A stretch of 64,000 nt of DNA from Ochrobactrum quorumnocens (GTDB taxonomy: Bacteria; Pseudomonadota; Alphaproteobacteria; Rhizobiales; Rhizobiaceae), in contig NZ_CP022604.1 in the NCBI RefSeq assembly GCF_002278035.1, positions 62,001 to 126,000 on the forward strand. The letters run 5' to 3'. The notes below the pieces were generated by a model that saw nothing but the letters and a program-made list of their open reading frames with translations, did no database searches and was not told where the DNA came from. This document shows, piece by piece, positions 17,843-26,201 of this stretch (within the stretch, counting starts at the first letter, position 1; each line of letters opens with the position of its first letter). The position numbers were made by a program, and so were the translations under genes.

Positions 17843-18683
17843 GGCTCCAAACCCAATTAAACATTTGATCAAATTACTTCTTCATGATTCACTCTCCTGA
17901 TAACGGGAGTTTTGGAGCATGGCAGGAGAATTCTGGCTTGATGATCGGCAATGGGCAGTGATCGCTCCTTTGCTTCCAACGAACCAACCCGGCGCGCATC
18001 GAACTGACGACCGCCGGGTGATTAGCGGCATCATCCATGTGCTGCGCACTGGCTGTCGGTGGCAGGATTGCCCCGCTGTCTACGGTCCCTCGACAACCAT
18101 CTACAATCGTTTCCATCGTTGGTCTGCCAAAGGCATATGGCGGCAACTATTCGAAGCACTGGTGCAGACGACCAATCGCGACATTCACATGATCGACAGC
18201 ACCACCGCAAAGGCGCACCGATCTGCTGCTGGCGGAAAAGGGGGGCGGAAGCTCAAGCCATCGGTCGATCGCGAGGCGGCAGATCGACAAAAATACATGC
18301 TGTTGTCGATGGTTGTGGCCGCCCAGTCGCACTGAGAATAACCCCTGGGCAGCGCGGTGACGCTCCCATTGCCATCCCACTGCTTGAGCCACTGCCGCCA
18401 AGCAACCTGTGCGCTGCCGATACGGCTTACGATAGCAACGCGTTACGCGATTTTCTCAAAGCTCGCGGCACTGAACCGGTCATTCCAAATAATCCGACCC
18501 GTAAGCGGATCAAACCTTTCAACCCAATTGCCTACCGCCGCCGAAACATCATCGAACGCACCTTTTGCCGCCTCAAGGACTGGAGGAGGGTCGCGACACG
18601 ATATGACAAGCTCATGCTGAACTTTACAGCCACATGCTATATCGCTGCCATCGTCACATGGTGGCTCAATTGAGTCTGGACCC
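17843..18683 (+). mobile_element. IS5-family insertion sequence, copy 1 (IS427-group-like, 841 bp)
   Basis: The element starts GGCTCCAAACCCAATTAA and ends TTGAGTCTGGACCC. The ends are imperfect inverted repeats of about 17 bp (GGCTCCAAACCCAATTA against GGGTCCAGACTCAATTG). TA lies on both sides, consistent with the short TA-type duplication of this group. It encodes one transposase in two overlapping frames. An equally long copy in the same orientation lies exactly 32,718 bp downstream, and I saw no difference between them. The size is close to Brucella IS711 (about 842 bp) and the group is the same, but I do not recognise the known IS711 sequence in it. Confidence 0.93.
17919..18673 (+). CDS. 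IS5-family transposase, two frames joined by -1 frameshift (copy 1)
   Basis: OrfA (139 codons with stop) starts MAGEFWLDDRQWAVIAPLLP and carries the first catalytic Asp in HMIDSTTAKAHRS. The second frame, lying -1 relative to it, carries ADTAYDSNALRDFL (second Asp) and RRRNIIERTFCRLKDWRR (the Glu), and ends TWWLN. The frames overlap across an AAAAGGGGGG run near 18237-18246, a plausible slippery site for programmed -1 frameshifting, as known for IS427-group elements. All DDE residues are intact, so the transposase may be active. Frameshifting is inferred from layout. Confidence 0.88.
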
Positions 18684-18718
18684 TAAGGCGGAGCATTTAT
18701 AGCCGCGGATCTATCAGG

Positions 18719-19075
18719 TCAGGCTGCTTCTTTGAAAGGCACAGCTGCCAATTGCGCAAGATGGCCGGGAAGATCAGTGCCTGCGCCTGTTGCATTGATG
18801 GTGTCAAAATAATCGTGCCAGCCGGTAGCAGTGATTCCGGCAATCAACATATCGAGTGCTGCTTCGTCTGGAAAACGCCAGATGGCAAAGAAGCTCTGTT
18901 TCGGTGCATAAGGCTTTGTTGCATCAACGGGACCTAGAGCCAGGGCTTCGATACCAAGAGCTGCAAGACCACCCATACCTACGCCGACTTTTTCAAAGAA
19001 GGCTTGCCTGTCTTCAGGGCTCAGTGCGTGCCAGCTCGATTTCGGAGAATAAAGCTCGGCGAGATAATAGGTCAT
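18719..19075 (-). CDS. DUF6616-like hypothetical protein in a MarR operon
   Basis: The 118-residue product, MTYYLAELYSPKSSWHAL to PFKEAA, looks like a small alpha/beta-barrel-type protein. The SPEDRQAFFEKVGVGMGGL and ALGIEALALGPVD segments resemble the DUF6616 family. No signal peptide. Its ATG overlaps the TGA of the upstream MarR-type regulator (ATGA), so the two are translated together, and the regulator probably controls it. Copy 1 of the IS ends 35 bp beyond its stop codon. Function unknown; the family name is held with moderate confidence. Confidence 0.68.
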   Translation of the reverse strand: MTYYLAELYSPKSSWHALSPEDRQAFFEKVGVGMGGLAALGIEALALGPVDATKPYAPKQSFFAIWRFPDEAALDMLIAGITATGWHDYFDTINATGAGTDLPGHLAQLAAVPFKEAA

Positions 19076-19602
19076 GTCATTTCCCTTAAGGTGTCGTTGA
19101 TCTTGAAAGAGCGTCCCGCATCGGTGCGGCTCCAGATGCGACGTAGCAATGTGCTCAGAAGTTGTTGTTCGCCGAGAGAAAGATCGCTCATCAGGCTTGC
19201 AATCCACGTCGTATGCTCATCGAAAAGCTGTTGCGCCAGTTGGGCGCCTTCGGGAGTCAGCTGGATAGTCAGCTTACGGCGATCTTGCATGTCGGAATGA
19301 CGCTTGACGAAGCCATCCCGCTCCAGCCCATCCAGCAGGCCGGTGATCGTCGCGCGTGTTACACCCGCGCGCTCTGAAAGTGTGTGCGGAGAAAGGCCAT
19401 CAGGTGCGTTCTGCAACAAAAACAACAGAACAAACTTACCTTCAGAAAGCTTGTGGGGCGCGAGCCTATTGGCGCAATCCCGGTCTATTGCCGCAGCTAG
19501 AGATAAGACCTCAAAACAGGTTTTGAGGTCGCCCATAGAAGGGCTGTTCCGACGTTTCAGTTCGCTCAACAGGGCGTGATGTTTTTGCTCTATAATATCC
19601 AT
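19072..19602 (-). CDS. MarR family transcriptional regulator
   Basis: The 176-residue product has a winged helix-turn-helix: HKLSEGKFVLLFLLQNAP, then LSPHTLSERAGVTRATITG as the recognition helix, then RDGFVKRHSDMQDRRKLTIQ, shown here in part as DMQDRRKLTIQLT, as the wing. MarR proteins repress until a small phenolic or similar ligand binds. An inverted repeat overlaps its start codon and is a likely autoregulatory operator. It is translationally coupled to the DUF6616-like gene. I chose MDIIEQKHH as start; a TTG twelve codons upstream lies beyond the operator. Confidence 0.87.
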   Translation of the reverse strand: MDIIEQKHHALLSELKRRNSPSMGDLKTCFEVLSLAAAIDRDCANRLAPHKLSEGKFVLLFLLQNAPDGLSPHTLSERAGVTRATITGLLDGLERDGFVKRHSDMQDRRKLTIQLTPEGAQLAQQLFDEHTTWIASLMSDLSLGEQQLLSTLLRRIWSRTDAGRSFKINDTLREMT

Positions 19603-19629
19603 ACGGCACCATATAGTATGGCGCCATAT
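19601..19629. promoter_or_regulatory. Likely MarR operator (13-bp imperfect inverted repeat)
   Basis: ATACGGCACCATA-tag-TATGGCGCCATAT matches as an inverted repeat at 11 of 13 positions. It overlaps the start codon of the MarR gene, the usual position for autorepression. Confidence 0.65.
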
Positions 19630-19735
19630 TAAAATCAATTCATTTTATGATACAACGATGATTGAGAAAACCTGATAAACGCGTATATACGAAACATATA
19701 TATTTCGCATACGGATCACTTAACTGGGTAGGGCT

Positions 19736-19948
19736 ATGGGCATTGTGAAAATTGACGACGAACTGCATGAGGAAGTGCGCAAGGCGAGCGATGTCATGTG
19801 TCGCTCGATCAATGCACAAGCCGAATACTGGATGAAAATCGGCATGCTGGCGCAGGCCAATCCCGACATGTCATTCAATGAAATTGTTCAGATGCAATTG
19901 CGTGCAGCGCAGGTAGAGCTTTCCGTCATGGTGGTCAGGCCAACATGA
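19736..19948 (+). CDS. ParD-like antitoxin family protein
   Basis: The 70-residue product MGIVKIDDELHEEVRKASDV, followed by SINAQAEYWMKIGMLAQANP and MSFNEIVQMQL, is a ribbon-helix-helix type protein of the ParD-like family. GGTAGGG lies just before the ATG. Its TGA overlaps the ATG of a methionine aminopeptidase (ATGA), so the pair is translationally coupled. No ParE-like toxin is present. It may be an autoregulator of the pair, but that is inference. Confidence 0.78.
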   Translation: MGIVKIDDELHEEVRKASDVMCRSINAQAEYWMKIGMLAQANPDMSFNEIVQMQLRAAQVELSVMVVRPT

Positions 19949-20733
19949 CCAAGACGTCTGCCGAAGTGGAAAAGATGGCAGTATCGGGAGCATTGCTGGC
20001 CTCGGTTTTTGCGCTCCTTGACCGCACGCCGCTTGCTGGCATGACAACGATGCAGGTGAATGATCTGGTCGAGGATTACATCACGCGGGATCTGAATGCG
20101 CGACCCGCCAGTAAAGGGCAGTATGATTATCCCTATGTGTTGAATGCCTCGAAGAACGAGGTCGTCTGCCACGGGATGCCATCGAATGATGACACAATAG
20201 AGAATGGCGAGATCATCAATTTCGATATCACGTTGGAGAAGGATGGCTATATCGCCGATTCCAGTAAGACTTACATGATTGGTGAAGTTGCTCCCTTTGC
20301 CTCGCGGTTGGTCCGTGTGACTTATGAGGCACTGTGGAAGGGGATTGCCGCTGTGCGTCCCGGTGCAACGCTGGGCGATATTGGCTATGCCATCGAGCGA
20401 TACGCCAAGCGTCATGAGTACAGTGTGGTGCGCGAATATTGCGGGCATGGTATTGGACGCGAGATGCATGAGGAGCCGCAGGTTCTGCATTTTGGCAAGC
20501 CGGGCACAGGTGAGCGTTTGCGTGAAGGTATGGTGTTCACCATCGAGCCAATGCTCAATCAAGGCGCAGCCAAGGTGAAGACGAAACAGGACGGCTGGAC
20601 GGTGGTAACGCGCGACGGAAAATTGTCGGCGCAGTTCGAGCATACTGTGGCTGTCACTGCCAATGGCGTTCGGGTGCTGACCTTGCGCCCCGGCGAGGAA
20701 AAGATGCTGGCGGGTATCAAGCACGCCAGCTGA
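19945..20733 (+). CDS. map: Type I methionine aminopeptidase, paralog coupled to a ParD-like gene
   Basis: The 262-residue product has all five metal ligands of MetAP: two Asp in NFDITLEKDGYIADSSKTY, His in YCGHGIGREMHEEPQ, Glu in FTIEPM and Glu in SAQFEHTVAV, plus the substrate His in VVCHGMPSND. It removes N-terminal Met from nascent proteins or acts on a subset of them. The sequence departs from housekeeping Map in the first ligand segment (DITLEKDGY in place of the usual DVTVIKDGF-type). With its RHH partner, it is more likely a secondary MetAP than the essential one. The map symbol reflects the family only. Confidence 0.87.
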   Translation: MTKTSAEVEKMAVSGALLASVFALLDRTPLAGMTTMQVNDLVEDYITRDLNARPASKGQYDYPYVLNASKNEVVCHGMPSNDDTIENGEIINFDITLEKDGYIADSSKTYMIGEVAPFASRLVRVTYEALWKGIAAVRPGATLGDIGYAIERYAKRHEYSVVREYCGHGIGREMHEEPQVLHFGKPGTGERLREGMVFTIEPMLNQGAAKVKTKQDGWTVVTRDGKLSAQFEHTVAVTANGVRVLTLRPGEEKMLAGIKHAS

Positions 20734-20736
20734 ATC

Positions 20737-21294
20737 TCAACCAATCCTGCCAGTCATCCAAAGTAGCGAAACAATCGTTCCACCTATGCTCATTCCTGCT
20801 GCAAGAATGGTTCCTAAAATGACTGGCGCGAGCTTCAGAAAGGAAACGTGAGGTGATACTTCCAGCTGGAAATTCGCACGGATATTTTCAGGATTAAGAC
20901 AGGTAATCTCGTAATCACCCGACACGTTGCAATCAAAATAACCCAAGGCGTGAGCAGCATAGCCGCGCATATCTGTACGCCTGACGCTTAGCAGAGAACG
21001 GCTCGCGGAATGATAGGGAACCCGTGTGCCAGACGCGCGTGCTTTGATAGTGAATTGGGCTGAGAAATAAGCCGTTCCTGTGAGAACAGTGAACGGCGGA
21101 AACACGATGCTGATCATATATCGCCCTACCTTTGGCAAATGAAAATTTTGCGTCTGGCTATCAGCTGGAAAACGGTAACGGACATTAGGCGCAATGATTT
21201 TCCATAGGATGGAAACGCAGCGGATCAGCAGATAAATGCCGAGTAAAATACAGGCAGGCAGGGCCAGATAGAGAAGCAAAATCTCATGCCTCAT
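20737..21294 (-). CDS. Hypothetical membrane protein with two terminal helices
   Basis: The 185-residue product has a hydrophobic helix at residues about 5-32, a central soluble part with beta-like character (VGRYMISIVFPPFTVL and FDCNVSGDYEITCLNPENIR), and another helix at about 155-182. The layout suggests a periplasmic domain held by two membrane anchors. No family recognised. It lies downstream of argG, beyond the argG terminator, and converges with the MetAP gene with 3 bp between stops. Confidence 0.6.
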   Translation of the reverse strand: MRHEILLLYLALPACILLGIYLLIRCVSILWKIIAPNVRYRFPADSQTQNFHLPKVGRYMISIVFPPFTVLTGTAYFSAQFTIKARASGTRVPYHSASRSLLSVRRTDMRGYAAHALGYFDCNVSGDYEITCLNPENIRANFQLEVSPHVSFLKLAPVILGTILAAGMSIGGTIVSLLWMTGRIG

Positions 21295-21325
21295 GTCTGT
21301 GTGTCTTTTAGGTATTCTTGAATTG

Positions 21326-21353
21326 AAAAGCCCGCCGGGAGGCGGGCTTTTTG
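21326..21353 (-). terminator. Terminator of argG
   Basis: AAAAGCCCGCC-ggga-GGCGGGCTTTTT is a strong GC stem with flanking A and T runs, placed 17 bp after the argG stop. Confidence 0.9.
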
Positions 21354-21369
21354 TCGTGCTTTTAAAGGC

Positions 21370-22590
21370 CTAGCGACGGTCGCGTGCTGCGAGTGTACGC
21401 AGACGAAGTGCATTGAGCTTAATGAAGCCTGCTGCGTCCTTCTGGTCGTAAGCGCCCTGATCGTCTTCAAATGTGACGAGCTTGTCGGAATAAAGCGACT
21501 TATCGCTTTCACGGCCAGTCACGATCACATTGCCCTTATAGAGCTTGAGCGTGACTTCGCCTTCAACGTGGCGCTGGCTGAGGTCGATAGCGGCCTGCAG
21601 CATTTCGCGCTCTGGTGAGAACCAGAAGCCGTAATAGATCAGCTCTGCATAACGTGGCATCAGCTCATCCTTGAGGTGCGCAGCCCCTCGGTCGAGCGTG
21701 ATCGATTCGATGGCACGGTGGGCAGCCAGCAGGATCGTTCCACCTGGGGTTTCGTAGACACCGCGCGACTTCATGCCGACGAAACGGTTTTCAACAAGGT
21801 CTAAACGACCGATGCCGTTGTCTCGGCCATAATCATTGAGCTTGGCAAGCAGTGTGGCAGGCGACAGACGTTCGCCATTGATCGAAACGGCATCACCCTT
21901 TTCAAAGCCAATCTTGATGATGGTTGGTGTATCAGGTGCTGATTCTGGCGAAATCGTACGCATGTGCACATATTCTGGCGCTTCGATTGCCGGATCTTCC
22001 AGAACCTTGCCTTCAGACGAAGAGTGCAGCAGGTTTGCGTCAACCGAGAACGGCGCTTCGCCCTTCTTGTCCTTGGCAACCGGGATCTGGTGCTGTTCAG
22101 CAAATTCGAGCAGATGCGTGCGGCTCTTGAATGTCCAGTCGCGCCATGGAGCGATGATCTTGATGTCCGGGTTCAGCGCATAAGCGGAAAGCTCAAAGCG
22201 AACCTGATCGTTACCCTTGCCGGTTGCGCCGTGCGCAATAGCGTCGGCGCCGGTCTTCTTGGCGATTTCAATGAGGTGCTTGGAGATCAGCGGGCGGGCA
22301 ATCGATGTGCCGAGCAGGTAGACGCCTTCATAAACGGCATTGGCGCGGAACATCGGAAAGACGAAATCGCGCACGAATTCTTCGCGCACGTCCTCAACGA
22401 AGATTTCTTTGATGCCCAGCATTTCAGCTTTCTTGCGTGCTGGTTCAAGCTCTTCGCCCTGGCCAAGATCGGCGGTAAAGGTGACGACTTCTGCGTTAAG
22501 CTCAGTCTGCAACCATTTCAGGATGATCGAGGTGTCGAGACCGCCGGAATAGGCGAGAACGACCTTTTTAACGTCTTTCAGCTTGCTCAT
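21370..22590 (-). CDS. argG: Argininosuccinate synthase
   Basis: The 406-residue product is full length. It has the N-type ATP pyrophosphatase loop [15 protein letters not shown] near residue 12, then [15 protein letters not shown] near 115. It condenses citrulline and aspartate with ATP to argininosuccinate in arginine biosynthesis, in the cytosol. GGAAGTG lies just before the ATG. It stands alone with its own terminator. Confidence 0.97.
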   Translation of the reverse strand: MSKLKDVKKVVLAYSGGLDTSIILKWLQTELNAEVVTFTADLGQGEELEPARKKAEMLGIKEIFVEDVREEFVRDFVFPMFRANAVYEGVYLLGTSIARPLISKHLIEIAKKTGADAIAHGATGKGNDQVRFELSAYALNPDIKIIAPWRDWTFKSRTHLLEFAEQHQIPVAKDKKGEAPFSVDANLLHSSSEGKVLEDPAIEAPEYVHMRTISPESAPDTPTIIKIGFEKGDAVSINGERLSPATLLAKLNDYGRDNGIGRLDLVENRFVGMKSRGVYETPGGTILLAAHRAIESITLDRGAAHLKDELMPRYAELIYYGFWFSPEREMLQAAIDLSQRHVEGEVTLKLYKGNVIVTGRESDKSLYSDKLVTFEDDQGAYDQKDAAGFIKLNALRLRTLAARDRR

Positions 22591-22753
22591 AGTTCACTTC
22601 CGTCTGAGATGCGATTGTAGCCCAAAGGGCTGTAGAACAGGATGTTGCAGTTCTTTTATCAGTTGCTAAGCCGCGCGCAAGCCGGATGGCGCTTTGTCGG
22701 CGAAAAGAAAGCTTCATCTGCCAATATGGACAGTCTTGACTGCCATCTTGATT

Positions 22754-22772
22754 TGTAACTATAAAAGTTACA
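22754..22772. promoter_or_regulatory. Perfect 7-bp palindrome at the methyltransferase start, operator-like
   Basis: TGTAACT-ataaa-AGTTACA is a perfect inverted repeat whose last base is the A of the methyltransferase ATG. GTAACT...AGTTAC is the kind of site used by winged-helix regulators, but no regulator gene sits next to it, so the binding protein is unknown. Confidence 0.5.
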
Positions 22773-23458
22773 TGATTAAATCAAGCAATCCATTTACCGA
22801 TCCGCAGGTTGTCGCGCATTATGTAGAAGGGCCGCCGAAGGCTGTGCCGGGTTTTCGGGATATGCAGCGCATGACTCGTTTGCTGCTTGCTGAACACGTC
22901 CCCGATACCGCACGTATTCTGGTGTTGGGCGCGGGTGGTGGTCTTGAACTCAAGCTATTTGCTGAAAATCATCCGCATTGGACCTTTGAAGGTGTCGATC
23001 CTTCCGCAGAAATGCTGAAATTGGCGCGGCAAAGTCTTGGCCCTAATACGGACCGCGTGAATTTCCAGGAAGGCTATATCGACAGCGCAGCTCTGGGACC
23101 GTTCGATGGAGCAGTCTGTTTGCTGACCATGCATTTTCTGGATGAGAAAACGCGCAAACAAACTCTTGCAGACGTTTATCGACGTCTGAAACTCGACGCA
23201 CCATTTATCATGGCGCATTTCAGTTTTGAGCAAGAGGATGCTGATGAGCGAGCATTGTGGCTGTCGCGCTATTCTGCCTTTTTGAATGATTCCGGTGTCG
23301 ATCTGGCAAGTGCAGTGAAAGCCAGTGCTGCAATCAATGAGCGTTTGCATATTCTTACGCCGCAACAGGATGAGACGCTGATACATGATGCGGGCTTCAA
23401 AAATCTGAGCCTTTTTTATGCGTCTTTCACCTATCGCGGGTGGGTCGCATACGCATAA
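22772..23458 (+). CDS. Class I SAM-dependent methyltransferase
   Basis: The 228-residue product has motif I ILVLGAGGGLELKLF near residue 50, an acidic motif II (FEGVDPSAEML), and GPFDGAVCLLTMHFL near residue 112. These fit a Rossmann-fold SAM methyltransferase. The substrate is unknown. The start MIKSSNPFTDP was chosen because the upstream extension is not conserved-looking; a palindrome overlapping the ATG suggests transcription begins close by. Confidence 0.8.
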   Translation: MIKSSNPFTDPQVVAHYVEGPPKAVPGFRDMQRMTRLLLAEHVPDTARILVLGAGGGLELKLFAENHPHWTFEGVDPSAEMLKLARQSLGPNTDRVNFQEGYIDSAALGPFDGAVCLLTMHFLDEKTRKQTLADVYRRLKLDAPFIMAHFSFEQEDADERALWLSRYSAFLNDSGVDLASAVKASAAINERLHILTPQQDETLIHDAGFKNLSLFYASFTYRGWVAYA

Positions 23459-23504
23459 ATAAGAGTCTCCAAGAAGGCTTAAAAAATCCTATAGCGGCGG
23501 AAAT

Positions 23505-23531
23505 GAATTCGCGTTAGCTTGCCGCGAATTC
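23505..23531. promoter_or_regulatory. 9-bp perfect inverted repeat before the LysE-type gene
   Basis: GAATTCGCG-ttagcttgc-CGCGAATTC lies just upstream of the ribosome-binding site of the LysE-family gene. It could be an operator or a leader hairpin. I have no evidence to choose. Confidence 0.4.
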
Positions 23532-23546
23532 TCGGAGTGCCTCTCG

Positions 23547-24206
23547 ATGTCTTTTCTGACAAATCTGACCTTCATTCCCGAATGGACCATCTTCGTCCAG
23601 TTCGTGATCGCCACTGCAATTTTATCCATAACGCCTGGCCCGGATATGACGCTTTTTGTCGGTCGTGCCTTGTCTGAAGGTAAGGCAGCCGGTTTTGCCT
23701 GTATGGCAGGCGCAAGCACCGGCATTGTTGTGCATACGAGCATGGTAGCGCTTGGGCTTTCAGCGCTCATCCTCGCTTCGCCTGCAGCCTTCACTGCATT
23801 GAAGGTGGTGGGTGCAGTTTATCTCGTCTGGCTTGCAGTGCAGGCGATCCGCAAAGGTTCGGCATTCTCGCCGGAAAAAAACGGCGGCAAGAAGCATACG
23901 CTGGTTCAGAATTGGGCGACGGGGCTTGGCATCAATCTGCTCAACCCGAAGATCATTCTGTTCAACATGACCTTCCTGCCGCAGTTTGTTTCCGCACATG
24001 ATCCGCACGCCATGGGAAAACTGTTCTTCCTTGGCCTGTCGTTCATTCCGCTAGCGCTGCCTTTCACCATTCCTATGGTGGTTGCAGCAGACAGGTTTGC
24101 CGGTCTTCTCAAGAAAAACCCAACGGTCACACGGATTGTGGATTGGCTTTTCGCCGGTGTTTTCTCAGCGTTCGCGCTGAAAATCATCACCGCACAGGCT
24201 AAGTAA
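23547..24206 (+). CDS. LysE/RhtB family amino-acid exporter
   Basis: The 219-residue product has six predicted membrane segments and the family N-terminal motif SITPGPDMTLFVGRALSEG, then GAVYLVWLAVQAIRKGS and NLLNPKIILFNMTFLPQFV. It is an inner-membrane exporter, likely for an amino acid or homoserine-lactone-like compound. GGAGTG lies eight bases upstream of the ATG. The substrate cannot be told. Confidence 0.88.
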   Translation: MSFLTNLTFIPEWTIFVQFVIATAILSITPGPDMTLFVGRALSEGKAAGFACMAGASTGIVVHTSMVALGLSALILASPAAFTALKVVGAVYLVWLAVQAIRKGSAFSPEKNGGKKHTLVQNWATGLGINLLNPKIILFNMTFLPQFVSAHDPHAMGKLFFLGLSFIPLALPFTIPMVVAADRFAGLLKKNPTVTRIVDWLFAGVFSAFALKIITAQAK

Positions 24207-24210
24207 ATCG

Positions 24211-24723
24211 CTATTCAGCCGGGCGGGCTAACAATCGTCCGGCTTTGCGACCGGCAATCAGCCAATAAACGAAGCCGCCGACAATGCCAGAGCAGGCGAC
24301 GGTGGTGTAAAGCATGACAGAGAATGAATCGATCGGTTCCATCTGCCATGTGAAAAGGCCGATTGAGATCATGGCAAACAAGCTGATCAACAGTCCACCT
24401 ACGCAATAGAAAAGCGAAGATGTTACAGGCTTGGTCTCACTATAGATGACCATTCCAAGTACTGGGAAAAAGCTGAATACGCCTGCAATACCTGCAAAGA
24501 AGAATCCACCCAAGTGCAATGCAGCCTGAAAACCTTCAGAGCCCCAATTTCCAACAAAAGGGTTGAAAGCGGCGTTACCATCAACATCGTGTCGGAGCAA
24601 CGCGTTGAGGTCGAACTGGCCGTAAAGAACCGCGGCAAGAAAATAGCCTGCGGCGAGAACCGCGCAGCAATAGCCGAAAACAATAACAACAAAACGCGTG
24701 ATGTAATCGAATGTATCGGTCAA
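24211..24723 (-). CDS. Hypothetical four-helix membrane protein downstream of rlmN
   Basis: The 170-residue product has four hydrophobic segments: residues about 8-35, 70-95, 102-125 and 135-157. There is a soluble loop (LLRHDVDGNAAFNPFVGNW) between the first two. It starts at a TTG six bases after the rlmN stop, with GGAG upstream in the end of rlmN, so it is likely in the rlmN transcript. No family assigned. Confidence 0.7.
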   Translation of the reverse strand: MTDTFDYITRFVVIVFGYCCAVLAAGYFLAAVLYGQFDLNALLRHDVDGNAAFNPFVGNWGSEGFQAALHLGGFFFAGIAGVFSFFPVLGMVIYSETKPVTSSLFYCVGGLLISLFAMISIGLFTWQMEPIDSFSVMLYTTVACSGIVGGFVYWLIAGRKAGRLLARPAE

Positions 24724-24729
24724 ACGCGC

Positions 24730-25965
24730 TTAGTCTCCGTGTCCGGCAATCATCATGGCTTCGAGCGCCAGACGTTCGCTCTTGCGCATGCGTTCCGATT
24801 CCGACTTCAATTGACCGCAGGCAGCAAGGATATCACGGCCGCGCGGGGTACGGATCGGCGAGGCGTAGCCTGCAGCATTCACGTAATCAGCGAAGCGTTC
24901 AATGTGCTCCCAGTCGGAACACTGGTAGTTGGTGCCAGGCCATGGGTTGAATGGGATCAGGTTGATCTTGGCAGGAATCCCGCGCAAAAGCTTTACCAAA
25001 AGCTTGGCGTCTTCCATGCTGTCATTCACATCCTTGAGCATCACATATTCAAACGTAATGCGCTTGGCATTCGACAGACCCGGATATTCGCGGCAAGCCT
25101 TGAGGAGTTGTTCCAGCGGGTATTTTTTGTTGATCGGTACCAGAAGGTCACGCAATTCATCACGCACCGCATGAAGCGAAATTGCCAGCATCACGCCGAT
25201 TTCTTCGCCGGTGCGGTAGATTTCTGGCACAACGCCTGAAGTTGAAAGCGTGATGCGGCGCTTGGAAAGCGCTAACCCATCGCCATCAGACGCAATCAGC
25301 AGAGCCTTTTTCACTTCCTCGAAGTTATAAAGCGGCTCGCCCATACCCATCATAACGATATTGGTAACTTTGCGTCCCTCGGCCGGAACGATGGCGCCGT
25401 CTGGCGTGTTCGTGTCTGGAAAATCGCCAAGCCGGTCCCGGGCCGTCATCAACTGTGCCAGAATTTCTTCTGAGGTGAGATTACGTACCAGCTTCTGTGT
25501 GCCGGTATGGCAGAAAGTGCAGGTCAGCGTGCAGCCCACTTGTGAGGAAATGCAGAGCGTACCGCGACCTTCTTCAGGAATATAAACGCATTCGATTTCG
25601 ACGGGGCGTCCAGCGCCACGAGGCGGAAAGCGGAACAGCCATTTGCGCGTGCCATCCTGCGAGATTTGTTCTTCAACGACTTCCGGACGCGCAATGGTGA
25701 AATGCTGGGCCAGAAGAACGCGCAGGTCCTTGGAGATATTGCGCATATCTGCAAAGTCGGACACGCCGCGCACATAGAGCCAATGCCAGAGCTGCGCGAT
25801 GCGCATCTTGACCTGCTTTGGCGTCACGCCGACCTTGAGCAGCTCCTCGGCCATTTCTTCACGCGACATGCCGATGAGCGACGGCTTTTGCTCCATATTT
25901 GCGCGCACATGGCGGGCAAGCTGGTCGCGCGTATCATCAATGGTTAAGTCGAATGAAATGGACAT
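24730..25965 (-). CDS. rlmN: Dual-specificity 23S rRNA A2503 / tRNA A37 methyltransferase
   Basis: The 411-residue product is a radical SAM enzyme with the Fe-S motif [11 protein letters not shown] near residue 145. [12 protein letters not shown], a conserved SAM-binding segment, lies near 200. The second catalytic Cys is in AACGQLKSE near residue 383. It makes 2-methyladenosine in 23S rRNA and certain tRNAs via a covalent Cys intermediate. The N-terminal HTH-like domain precedes the radical SAM core. Confidence 0.96.
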   Translation of the reverse strand: MSISFDLTIDDTRDQLARHVRANMEQKPSLIGMSREEMAEELLKVGVTPKQVKMRIAQLWHWLYVRGVSDFADMRNISKDLRVLLAQHFTIARPEVVEEQISQDGTRKWLFRFPPRGAGRPVEIECVYIPEEGRGTLCISSQVGCTLTCTFCHTGTQKLVRNLTSEEILAQLMTARDRLGDFPDTNTPDGAIVPAEGRKVTNIVMMGMGEPLYNFEEVKKALLIASDGDGLALSKRRITLSTSGVVPEIYRTGEEIGVMLAISLHAVRDELRDLLVPINKKYPLEQLLKACREYPGLSNAKRITFEYVMLKDVNDSMEDAKLLVKLLRGIPAKINLIPFNPWPGTNYQCSDWEHIERFADYVNAAGYASPIRTPRGRDILAACGQLKSESERMRKSERLALEAMMIAGHGD

Positions 25966-26152
25966 CTGTTTTCAACTGTTGAGGACGCCGCATAAAGCGC
26001 GCCGATAAACACTACCGATTACATGGATATATGGGCTCGTTCATTTGATTATGCGAGCCTGTTGCGCGCGGACATAGCACACAATATTCGCTCCGTCATC
26101 CCGCTCTATGTTTTAGCTGATATGCAGTATGATAGGTTCGGTATCGAAAAGA

Positions 26153-26177
26153 AAAGCCGGAGCGGAGCCCCGGCTTA
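26153..26177 (-). terminator. Terminator of the IalB-like gene
   Basis: AAGCCGG-agcggagc-CCCGGCTT is a hairpin 25 bp after the stop. On the gene strand it is followed by TTTTCTTTTC. Confidence 0.8.
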
Positions 26178-26201
26178 GTAATTTAGCTTGAACCGACTGG
26201 C

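Noticed and set aside
17843..18683. Calling the IS elements IS711/IS6501
   Set aside because: Size and group fit, but I do not recognise known IS711 sequence in it, so only the family level is given.
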